Below, piece by piece: positions 47,609 through 55,761 of a stretch of DNA of 64,000 bases (position 1 is the stretch's first letter; every line of letters begins with the position of its first letter). Origin of the DNA: Monoplex corrugatus (taxonomy: Eukaryota; Mollusca; Gastropoda; Littorinimorpha; Ranellidae). The DNA lies in NCBI GenBank assembly GCA_030674185.1, contig JAPXFY010000023.1, forward strand, positions 22,816,361 through 22,880,360, given 5' to 3'. The notes beneath the pieces are model-generated. The model was given only the letters and a program-made list of their open reading frames with translations. It ran no database searches and had not been told where the DNA came from. The position numbers and the translations under genes were made by a program.

Positions 47609-50600
47609 TCCTTTCTGCTGCCTCTGCCATCGCTTTGAGGGCTCTAGTCCTCTTCTTCCCAGAAATGGCGAGTTGTTTCATGAGATCATAAGCGGAGGTG
47701 CCCACAAACCCTCTTGCCCCGACCTCTATGGCGAAGATTTTGACCCGCAGACCTGCTTTCTTCAGGTGCTGGCAAGACCGGCGTATTTTTCGGTCTTGTA
47801 GATATGTGCTTCTTCCATTCTGCTTTCGTATGGCACAGTGAGTTCTATCAGAATCACTTGTTTCGAGGAGTCAGAGTGGAGAGCGATGTCTGGTCTCATG
47901 CCTGTCTTGCTGATGACATCTGGGTAATTTCTCCACTCTGGGAGGTCTGCTGTACACTCCCAGTCGACTGCTCCATCCAGAAGACCCTTTGGCAATGTGC
48001 TGGTTGTCATAGCCCTTTCGGGCCAGACCTGTTTCCCTCCTGCTTTGTAGAACGTTGTCATAGCAATTGGTGCGTTTGGGGTCATGGTTTTTTCGCTAAC
48101 CACATCTGTGATCACTTTCAGAACTTGATTGTGCCTCCATGTATACCTTCCTTGGGCTAGCGCTACTTTGCAAGAGCTTAGGACATGTTCCACTGTTTGT
48201 TTCTTCTGACAGAGCGGACATGCTGGGTCGTCTGCTTTCCCCCATTTCACTAAGTTTACATTCGAGGGGAGCAGGTCATATACAGATCTGAGGAGGAAGC
48301 TTATCCTTAGAGGAGCCATGTGCCACATATCGTTCCAGCTGAGACTTCTTTGGAGTGCACTGTCCCATGTTGTCCATTGCCCCTGTTGACCTTGCTGGAC
48401 TGCCTTCTGCACTCTTTTGACATCTTCTTCTTCCTTCAACTCCTGTATGATCATGTCTCTTTTTTCCTTCCCTTTGGCTTTGGACCACCACTGCATTTTT
48501 GTTGCTCCCAGTCCCTGTCTGTTGGTTTGCGTGTGTCCAATTATTTCTTTGATGCTGAGGTTTCTCTTGGCATTGTTTACAGCCTCTTGGACTTTCCACT
48601 TTCTGCCAGTTCTCAGCTTTGGATGAACTGCTCTCACGATATTGTCCTCCGATTCCTCCAGCATGCTCAACAGTCTTGCTTTTCCAACTTTGTATTCCTC
48701 CACTATGGATTTCAGAGGTAGCTTCAGCATTGCTTGACGACAGTAGAATGCAACATCAGTGAGACCAGGTGGGACACCGAGCCATTTTCTTGTGTATTTG
48801 TTGATTTTGGCTTCCATTGCTTCGACTGTGCTGGTGCAAATGTCATAGATTAGCAGTGGCCACAGCAGCTTTGGTATCAGCATGAACTGTAGACACCAGA
48901 CTTTGTATTTGCCTGGCAGTCCGCAGTTATCTATTTTCTTCAGGCCTTCTTCTGCTGTTTGCTTGGTTTCACATCCCCTTTGTGTGTCTTTCAGGGAGTC
49001 ATCATACCATCTTCCGAGACTTTTTACTGGCTCTTCTGTGACAGTGGGGATGGCTTGGTTGGCTACCATGAATTTGACTGAATCTGCCACTTTTCCTTTT
49101 CGCAGTGAGAGACTTCGGGATTTCTTAGGTTTGAACCTCATTCTTGAAGAGGCCACCAGCTCATCCAGCTGCTTTATGATTTGGTGTGTCTCTTCCTCAT
49201 CCGTGGACAAGACTGTTGTGTCATCCATGAAAGCTTTCAGAGGAGGCATCTGGTATCCATCTCCCAGATTCACTGGACCTGAACTCTTCATTGCAGCTTT
49301 CAAGATGACTTCCATTGCCAACACGAACAGTATGGGAGAGATTGCACAGCCCATTGCAATGCCCACCTCTAGGTCTATCCAGTCCGTGGTGTATTCTTTG
49401 GTAGAGAACCGCATTGAGAACCCTTGGAAATACTTCCTCAGCATTGTTCGGATGTTTTCTGGGATGTGATACATTTCAAGAGCCAGCTGGATCATATCGT
49501 GTGGAACTGATCCATATGCATTCGCCAGATCAAGCCAAACTACGTCAATGTCTCTCTTCTCTGTTCTTGCTTTTTGGATGGCATCCCAAATCAACGTGGC
49601 ATGTTCCAAGCATCCAGGCATTCCTGGTATGCCTCCCTTTTGGACTGACATATCCAGATACTTGTTTTCAGTCAGGTATTTTGTCAATCTTGCTGCCATA
49701 ACAGAGAAGAAGATTTTCCCCTCGACGTTCAGAAGTGATATTGGCCTGAACTGATTGATGCTGCTGGAGTTCTGCTCCTTCGGAATGTACACTCCTTCAG
49801 CTCTCATCCATTGGTCGCTGATCTTCTGGTTCCTCCATGCTGATCGAATCATCTTGTGGAGCCACTCGAGCACTTTTGGGCATTTCTTGTAGAGCAGGTA
49901 TGGTATTCTGTTTGGTCCAGGTGCTGACTTGGCTCTGGCTTTCTTTACTACGTTCTTCACTTCATCCAGTGTTGGTGGTTTGTTATTGAATTTTCCTTCT
50001 GGCGCTGCAGGCCAAACCAGATTTTGGATTTCAAGTGGTGCCTCGCGCTGAGAATCGGAATATGTTTCCCTGAGATGCTGCTCTAGGGTTTCCTTGCCCA
50101 CTGTGAGAGTCCCTGATTTGGGTTGTTCAAACAGCTTTCTTGCAAAGTCAAAGGGATCTTTGAAGAAACGATCTTGAGTCTTCTTCTTTTTGCTCTTTCT
50201 TCGCCTTGCTGATTCCACTTTGCTGAGAGCATTGTGTTTGGCCTTCAGATCTTTCCAGAGTTCCAGGAGCCCTTGCTTCTCGAATTCTGAGGCAGTTTTC
50301 ATTCGCTTTTTAAGCTTCCTTTTCTCCCTCCGGATGCTCTCCATCTGTTGCTGTCTTCTGGATTTCTGGGGAGGCGTTTTTGTCTTTGGCTGCTTCACTC
50401 CATAAGTGTCCCTGCAGATAGAGTATATGATGTCTCCGTATGTGTCAAGTTTGTGTTCCAGCGTACTGTTCCCTATTAGCGCATTCAGCTTAAGGACAAG
50501 TTCCTCATCTAATTTCTCCCATTGTTCTTTTGCACCGGCAGGCGGCAAATTGAGTTTTCCACGTTTGGCGTTAAGAGCTTGTGCAAAATCCGCATCAGAA

Positions 50601-51037
50601 CCGTCAGCGTGGATGTCCTTGGCACTATGGTTTAATTCCTGGCCTTGGTCATCCAACGTCTCACCTGCTATCGCAGTGCGCTGCTGCTGGTTCGTATGTG
50701 TCTTCAAACAGCCCATTTTTGTCCTGTGGATCTTCATGCCGCGTTTGGTGGTGAATCTCCTTCCACACGCACACGGAAATTCCAACTGGTCATTAATCAT
50801 GGTCCGTTGTGCGTTTCCAGTCGTGATGGAGTCAGTGCCGATGGATTCATCATTCTCTCCCCCTTTCGGTGAATCCTGGGAGCATCTTTCATTTGGAAAA
50901 CTCGTGGCATGTTATCAAAGGCAAGGTGGGAAGCCAACCCACAAAGCCCGCAGATCTAGTCTTTCCCAGTGTCCTTCGGTCTTTCCCGAATGTCCTCCGA
51001 ACTATTCCCGGAAGTCAATGGACTGACCATGTGCAGG
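47609..51037 (-). mobile_element. HERO/R2-like LINE, copy A (5'-complete, 3' in gap)
   Basis: Minus strand: a 5' UTR of about 240 bp (51037-50801), one long ORF (50800-47762) continuing after a one-base loss to 47609, and the 3' end lost in the gap. Its 5' end directly follows the 3' end of copy B, giving a head-to-tail tandem. The shared 1.14 kb differs from copy B at only about three positions. Confidence 0.92.
47762..50800 (-). CDS. HERO/R2-like ORF: zinc finger, RT and REL endonuclease
   Basis: 1012 codons from ATG at 50800. An N-terminal C-x-C...H-x5-C zinc finger (C10, C12, H25, C31) is expected to bind target DNA. A basic, charged linker follows (150-210). RT region: KARAKSAPGPNRIPYLLYKK (about 288-306), NQFRPISLLNVEGKIFFSVM, GGIPGMPGCLEH, VVWLDLANAYGSVPHD (catalytic Asp near 424), GIAMGCAISPILFVLAMEV and catalytic AFMDDTTVL (524-527, Met where FADD is usual). 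Then a CPLCQKKQTVEHVLSSC knuckle and the REL nuclease (MRPDIALHSD...VILIELTVP...K). A deleted G near 47766 shifts the frame, so the final 50 or so residues read in another frame up to the gap. Otherwise it is intact, suggesting recent activity. No apurinic endonuclease, as expected for this group. Confidence 0.93.
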   Translation of the reverse strand: MINDQLEFPCACGRRFTTKRGMKIHRTKMGCLKTHTNQQQRTAIAGETLDDQGQELNHSAKDIHADGSDADFAQALNAKRGKLNLPPAGAKEQWEKLDEELVLKLNALIGNSTLEHKLDTYGDIIYSICRDTYGVKQPKTKTPPQKSRRQQQMESIRREKRKLKKRMKTASEFEKQGLLELWKDLKAKHNALSKVESARRRKSKKKKTQDRFFKDPFDFARKLFEQPKSGTLTVGKETLEQHLRETYSDSQREAPLEIQNLVWPAAPEGKFNNKPPTLDEVKNVVKKARAKSAPGPNRIPYLLYKKCPKVLEWLHKMIRSAWRNQKISDQWMRAEGVYIPKEQNSSSINQFRPISLLNVEGKIFFSVMAARLTKYLTENKYLDMSVQKGGIPGMPGCLEHATLIWDAIQKARTEKRDIDVVWLDLANAYGSVPHDMIQLALEMYHIPENIRTMLRKYFQGFSMRFSTKEYTTDWIDLEVGIAMGCAISPILFVLAMEVILKAAMKSSGPVNLGDGYQMPPLKAFMDDTTVLSTDEEETHQIIKQLDELVASSRMRFKPKKSRSLSLRKGKVADSVKFMVANQAIPTVTEEPVKSLGRWYDDSLKDTQRGCETKQTAEEGLKKIDNCGLPGKYKVWCLQFMLIPKLLWPLLIYDICTSTVEAMEAKINKYTRKWLGVPPGLTDVAFYCRQAMLKLPLKSIVEEYKVGKARLLSMLEESEDNIVRAVHPKLRTGRKWKVQEAVNNAKRNLSIKEIIGHTQTNRQGLGATKMQWWSKAKGKEKRDMIIQELKEEEDVKRVQKAVQQGQQGQWTTWDSALQRSLSWNDMWHMAPLRISFLLRSVYDLLPSNVNLVKWGKADDPACPLCQKKQTVEHVLSSCKVALAQGRYTWRHNQVLKVITDVVSEKTMTPNAPIAMTTFYKAGGKQVWPERAMTTSTLPKGLLDGAVDWECTADLPEWRNYPDVISKTGMRPDIALHSDSSKQVILIELTVPYESRMEEAHIYKTEKYAGLAST

Positions 51038-51049
51038 TAGAAAGAAACT

Positions 51050-52480
51050 CTAGGGAGAGCTAGACAACAGAAGGTCTTCAGAGAAGTAACCCCCTTTAGA
51101 CAAGTGTTTCGGCCCTGAATTCCTTACACTCTCGGGGGGCCGGGCCACATCCAGGTCATGACTCCTGGATGCCCTTCTGCTGTTGTCTATTTTTTTTTTT
51201 TTTCCCCACGCCGGGGATCGAACCTGGGCGATTCTGCGCTTCAGAACTGCGGTACGCGGTTTTACCAATGTGCTAACGGGGCACACATCATCTGTAGGGA
51301 ATTTAATCCTTATGAAGTTCACTTTTTGGTTCCTCCTTGCCCAGATCCAGCTTGAGCTCCTTTCTGCTGCCTCTGCCATCGCTTTAAGGGCTCTAGTCCT
51401 CTTCTTCCCAGAAATGGCGAGTTGTTTCATGAGATCATAAGCGGAGGTGCCCACAAACCCTCTTGCCCCGACCTCTATGGCGAAGATTTTGACCCGCAGA
51501 CCTGCTTTCTTCAGGGTGCTGGCAAGACCGGCGTATTTTTCGGTCTTGTAGATATGTGCTTCTTCCATTCTGCTTTCGTATGGCACAGTGAGTTCTATCA
51601 GAATCACTTGTTTCGAGGAGTCAGAGTGGAGAGCGATGTCTGGTCTCATGCCTGTCTTGCTGATGACATCTGGGTAATTTCTCCACTCTGGGAGGTCTGC
51701 TGTACACTCCCAGTCGACTGCTCCATCCAGAAGACCCTTTGGCAATGTGCTGGTTGTCATAGCCCTTTCGGGCCAGACCTGTTTCCCTCCTGCTTTGTAG
51801 AACGTTGTCATAGCAATTGGTGCGTTTGGGGTCATGGTTTTTTCGCTAACCACATCTGTGATCACTTTCAGAACTTGATTGTGCCTCCATGTATACCTTC
51901 CTTGGGCTAGCGCTACTTTGCAAGAGCTTAGGACATGTTCCACTGTTTGTTTCTTCTGACAGAGCGGACATGCTGGGTCGTCTGCTTTCCCCCATTTCAC
52001 TAAGTTTGCATTCGAGGGGAGCAGGTCATATACAGATCTGAGGAGGAAGCTTATCCTTAGAGGAGCCATGTGCCACATATCGTTCCAGCTGAGACTTCTT
52101 TGGAGTGCACTGTCCCATGTTGTCCATTGCCCCTGTTGACCTTGCTGGACTGCCTTCTGCACTCTTTTGACATCTTCTTCTTCCTTCAACTCCTGTATGA
52201 TCATGTCTCTTTTTTCCTTCCCTTTGGCTTTGGACCACCACTGCATTTTTGTTGCTCCCAGTCCCTGTCTGTTGGTTTGCGTGTGTCCAATTATTTCTTT
52301 GATGCTGAGGTTTCTCTTGGCATTGTTTACAGCCTCTTGGACTTTCCACTTTCTGCCAGTTCTCAGCTTTGGATGAACTGCTCTCACGATATTGTCCTCC
52401 GATTCCTCCAGCATGCTCAACAGTCTTGCTTTTCCAACTTTGTATTCCTCCACTATGGATTTCAGAGGTAGCTTCAGCAT
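51050..52480 (-). CDS. HERO/R2-like ORF fragment, open to near the 3' end
   Basis: 476 codons from the C-terminal half: KSIVEEYKVGKARLLSMLEE, the zinc knuckle CPLCQKKQTVEHVLSSC, and the REL nuclease MRPDIALHSD, VILIELTVPYESRMEEA, KTEKYAGL and FAIEVGARGFVGTSAYDL. Unlike copies A and C it has no frameshift in the nuclease. After SSSWIWARRN the frame stays open through the tRNA-like unit and A-tract (lysines) to 51050, 12 bp from the element end. Whether that extension is natural or the true stop was lost is unclear, since copy C stops at 41450 owing to an extra A. Confidence 0.88.
   Translation of the reverse strand: MLKLPLKSIVEEYKVGKARLLSMLEESEDNIVRAVHPKLRTGRKWKVQEAVNNAKRNLSIKEIIGHTQTNRQGLGATKMQWWSKAKGKEKRDMIIQELKEEEDVKRVQKAVQQGQQGQWTTWDSALQRSLSWNDMWHMAPLRISFLLRSVYDLLPSNANLVKWGKADDPACPLCQKKQTVEHVLSSCKVALAQGRYTWRHNQVLKVITDVVSEKTMTPNAPIAMTTFYKAGGKQVWPERAMTTSTLPKGLLDGAVDWECTADLPEWRNYPDVISKTGMRPDIALHSDSSKQVILIELTVPYESRMEEAHIYKTEKYAGLASTLKKAGLRVKIFAIEVGARGFVGTSAYDLMKQLAISGKKRTRALKAMAEAAERSSSWIWARRNQKVNFIRIKFPTDDVCPVSTLVKPRTAVLKRRIAQVRSPAWGKKKKIDNSRRASRSHDLDVARPPESVRNSGPKHLSKGGYFSEDLLLSSSP
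51204..51281 (-). other. tRNA-like sequence in HERO copy B
   Basis: Same unit as 41474-41550: CCCCGTTAGCACATTGG, GGTTCGATCCC and CGGCGTGGGG, then an A-tract. Acceptor ends here pair as CCCCGT with the CGTGGGG end, with G-U wobbles. Confidence 0.7.
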
Positions 52481-52521
52481 TGCTTGACGACAGTAGTTGT
52501 TATATGCATGTTAGTATACGT

Positions 52522-52522
<1 letters not shown>

Positions 52523-52583
<61 letters not shown>

Positions 52584-52690
52584 ATGCGTGTGCATGTGTG
52601 TGTGTGCAAGTGTGTTTCTCTCTCTCTCTCTTTTCTCTCTCTCTCTCTCTCTCCCTCTCTCTCTCCCTCTATATATATATATATATATCT
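52523..52690. repeat. (TG)n-(CT)n-(TA)n compound microsatellite
   Basis: (TG)n to about 52610, (CT)n to about 52668, (TA)n to 52688. 52690-53000 has no gene. Confidence 0.97.
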
Positions 52691-53007
52691 GTGTAAGTGT
52701 GTACGTGTGCTTGCTTTTATCTTTTAACTCAATTTTTCATTTTCATGTTCTTATTTTCATATTTCAATTTTTCATTTCAGTTTTTATATTGTTTTCAGGG
52801 GAGCTGTAAGGACTGGAAGAATTACGGTAAGAAAGACATTAATTTAATGACATTGGTGAGCAGATTAGGCTATGCTCTTTCTTTTTTTTTCTTTTTTTTT
52901 TCAGATATGATTACATAGAACGTTGGTGAGATACGTATTTTCATTCATGCCAGATTTTTTAACCACTTGTAGATAGCCGACACATTTTCCTTTGTTTGGC
53001 CATGATT

Positions 53008-53385
53008 ATACGTTTGTGAGGTGTGGACAGTCAACAAGCAAAGCCAGAACAAGATTGAGCAGCCGAGATGTGGTTTCTAAGAAGAATGTTGAGAGTTCCA
53101 TGGACAGCAAAGAAAACAAACGAAACAGTCTTGATGGAGGCAGACACGAGAAGATCATTCATAAGGAAGATTAGGAAAGGACAGGCAATATGGAGGGAAA
53201 GAGAGCACCAGGCAGACCCAGGGAAAAATATTGGAAGGACTTGCAGAGTGGCTGAGGACAAAGAGGGTGGAAGATGAGCTTGCAGCAACAAGGGACAGAT
53301 GCATATGGAGGGCCATGATTGCCAACACCATGTGGCAAGGCAATTAATGATGATGATAATGATGATGATGATGATGATGATGTAG
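53008..53385 (+). mobile_element. LINE with GAT-repeat tail, copy 6
   Basis: A plus-strand 3' fragment: MWFLRRMLRVPWTAKKTNETVL, EADTRRSFIRKIRKGQA, then an internal deletion joining to the RADPGKNIG-like out-of-frame part and the usual 3' end, followed by (GAT)n at 53347-53382. Frames are broken. Confidence 0.85.
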
Positions 53386-53479
53386 ATACACATGTCATTA
53401 TAATGTAAACGTAATTGTTTTAGTGACAGATTGATACACATATAAGACATAAAACCCATAGAAGGTAGGACTTAAAACC

Positions 53480-54215
53480 TTTGCCAACATAAAGGGCATG
53501 TGTGTAGGCTTAAGGCCTATGCCATGATCGTTTTGGATCTTCTCCTTCACATGGCATTTGTGACGTCCACACATAAGGAACAATTGAAACTCATACCCCC
53601 CAAAAAACATCAACAATAACAGCAACAACAACAACAAAAACAACAACAACAACAACAAACAACACAACAACAACAAAATGATAACAACAACAACAAAACA
53701 AACAGAACGAAACAAAAAACAATAACGACGACAACGAGTCGGGTCTGTGTGCTTTCTGGCCTGCGTATGCTAAAGATCCCACAGCAGTTCAAAATCATAA
53801 CGAGCAGGGCTTTCTGCCTGGCTGTGCTAGTATAAAACTTTGAAGAAATAGGTTGATTTCCCAGATCCCTTCACTTGATAGATTGATTTCCCAGGTCCCT
53901 CCACTTGATAGGTTAATTTTCCAGATCCCTCCATTTGATAGGTTAATTTTCCAGGTCCCTCCACTTGATAGGTTAATTTTCCAGGTCCCTCCATTTTATA
54001 GGTTGATTTCCCAGGTCCCTTCACTTGATAGGTTCATTTCCCAGGTCTGTCCGCTTGATAGGTTGATTTCCCAGGTCCTCTGCTTGATAGGTTAATTTAC
54101 CAGGTCCCTTCACTTGATAGGTTGATTTCCCAGGTCCCTCTGCTTGATAGGTTAATTTCCCAGGTCCCTTCACTTGAATGCCAATGAACCTTGCCTTTCT
54201 GAAGTCTTGGTAAAA
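53480..54215. repeat. Dispersed repeat copy 2, with (CAA)n and minisatellite
   Basis: Shares with 1-405 the TAGGCTTAAGGC block (53505) and the AAGATCCCACAGCAGTT...AAGTCTTGGTAAAAAA block. Between them lies (AAC)n at 53612-53735. Inside the second block a roughly 30-bp unit, GGTTGATTTCCCAGGTCCCT plus CCACTTGATA, is amplified about eleven times (53850-54175). Copy 1 has a single unit. Confidence 0.8.
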
Positions 54216-54397
54216 AAGGGGGGTTGCGCTGCACTGCGGCGACGTGCTCTTAAAGAGAAGAGCAGCCCAAGGTTCACATGGTCAATCCATTGTGACACCT
54301 CGTTTTGCCAGCTCATCAGTGCTTTCATTTACTTTGTCCTATTGGGGGGCACTGGAGAACAAAATTGCTTACAATAGAGTTGCTTCCAGAGAAAGTA

Positions 54398-54475
54398 GCA
54401 GCAGCAGTAGCAGCAGCAACGCAGCAGCAGCAGCAGCAGCAGCAGGCAGCAGCAGCAGCAGCAGCAGCAACAATA
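54398..54475. repeat. (CAG)n trinucleotide repeat
   Basis: An interrupted (CAG)n of about 75 bp, about 260 bp upstream of the receptor frame. No frame reading it as polyglutamine is linked to the receptor. Confidence 0.95.
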
Positions 54476-54738
54476 TTGCGAGAAGTAGTAGCTATTGTTG
54501 TCGTTGTACTCTATCAGAAGTATTGTTAATATTGTGTTTCTTATGGTACCCAGACAGTTCTGTGTAAAGTGCAACAGCAAATGTGCAACAATAAAAGATC
54601 CCAAGCTTCTGGATTTAGGACACAGCTGTGCAGTATTCTGTGTGGACAAGCGCAAATGGTATTGTTCAGTTTTTGAAGAAAAAGGAGACCGCAGTTTCAA
54701 AACTGCTATGGTAATACAATATTAACAATCGGACGGGA

Positions 54739-55761
54739 ATGAACGCACTCAAAATCAGAATACCAAAGAATGGACCACCTGCACATATAGTGTTGACGAA
54801 AATCACAAATTTAGGGAGAGTGGTAGGGGAAACCGCAATGGGTGACGTGTCATTTTCGAGACCTACCAGACCTGATGCATTGGCCGGACAGTCCTTTGTG
54901 TATGTGTTGATGTTTCATTTAATGTCCATAGTACTCATGGTCAACGTTGATATCCTTACACATCAAATCAACATAAACAACATCAACATCAGCAACACAG
55001 ATGGTCAACAGAAGATGAGTGCCATGTGCCCAGGTGTAGAGTATCTGTATAACAAAACCAACATCACAGTAGAACAGGTCAACGCATCAGAGTGTAAGTA
55101 TTTACCGGACTATACACGTTACGAAGGGATAAAATACGGGATTTGTGAAAACTCCTCTCTTTACTGTCTGTTGAATCTTGAGGTACCACCTGGTATGTTT
55201 GTACGTGCTCACCTTCAAAGATTAACATTTTCCTGCGAACCCATTCCGTGGTGTGCAAGAATTAGAGCTCGTCGCTTTCCGCACAATTCAATTGAAGCAA
55301 TATGTAATGTTCATTCAACCAAAGAACAAACCATTCATTCACTTTCAAACGGCCTGCATTTCAGATACATAAACTTCCCAAAGGTTAAAATTCGATTGGA
55401 GGCAATTAAAGAGGTCGGTTTTTTCATAAAATATACATCAACACATTCCGGGTACATGATTTTGCCGCAAGAGATCTATCGCCGGAATGATTGTGTTTCT
55501 GCCGAACTACAAGCACCTCTTGGTCACGTCATCATGGTCAGCATGCAGACAACACGTAAAGACAGTTATCCTTGCATAGAACTGACTTATACAGAGCTGA
55601 ACTCAAGTCTGGACAAAGTTGCACGTGTATGCGATAAATACGTCACACCAGCACGTGTCTACCCCACAACTTGCTTGTACATTCAATTTGAAATCAGACG
55701 TCGTATTTACCTATATCGCAGGTACCCAGAAACTGTTCTTTTCTTTTCATCGAGAAACTAA
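54739..55761 (+). CDS. GRL101-like receptor, N-terminal part
   Basis: Single-exon frame of 340 codons. The first Met is at 54739, but later Mets at 54838 or 54910 would put the start closer to the hydrophobic run SFVYVLMFHLMSIVLMV, the likely signal peptide. After it comes an extracellular region with paired cysteines (CPGVEYLYN, CKYLPDY, CENSSLYCLLN, FSCEPIPWC) and several N-x-S/T glycosylation sites. The layout is CUB-like but not a clear CUB match. Around 55690-55745 the frame should pass into that of the next entry (FEI... to LFFSFHRE). Instead it runs 30 or so codons out of register to a TAA at 55759. The two parts are clearly one gene. Product: ectodomain start of a class A orphan receptor at the plasma membrane. 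Confidence 0.8.
   Translation: MNALKIRIPKNGPPAHIVLTKITNLGRVVGETAMGDVSFSRPTRPDALAGQSFVYVLMFHLMSIVLMVNVDILTHQININNINISNTDGQQKMSAMCPGVEYLYNKTNITVEQVNASECKYLPDYTRYEGIKYGICENSSLYCLLNLEVPPGMFVRAHLQRLTFSCEPIPWCARIRARRFPHNSIEAICNVHSTKEQTIHSLSNGLHFRYINFPKVKIRLEAIKEVGFFIKYTSTHSGYMILPQEIYRRNDCVSAELQAPLGHVIMVSMQTTRKDSYPCIELTYTELNSSLDKVARVCDKYVTPARVYPTTCLYIQFEIRRRIYLYRRYPETVLFFSSRN

Larger units (their letters stand above)
51038..52496 (-). mobile_element. HERO/R2-like LINE, copy B (5'-truncated, 3'-complete)
   Basis: Minus-strand copy starting at CTACTGTCGTCAAGC (52496) and running to the common 3' end at 51038. It includes the tRNA-like unit (51281-51204) and its A-tract (T-run at 51191-51203). It lies just upstream of copy A in the same orientation. 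Confidence 0.92.

Noticed and set aside
47804..49469. Plus-strand frames over the HERO/R2-like copies
   Set aside because: Antisense shadows of the transposon ORF, repeated identically in each copy (also 51422-52471 and the reverse at 40374-41332).
47762..50800. 1012-codon frame as a host gene
   Set aside because: It has RT and REL nuclease motifs and exists in three near-identical copies, so it is a retrotransposon.
53850..54175. Regular direct repeats resembling a CRISPR array
   Set aside because: Units are contiguous with no unique spacers, the genome is animal, and no cas genes are present. It is a minisatellite. The same applies to 59155-59560.
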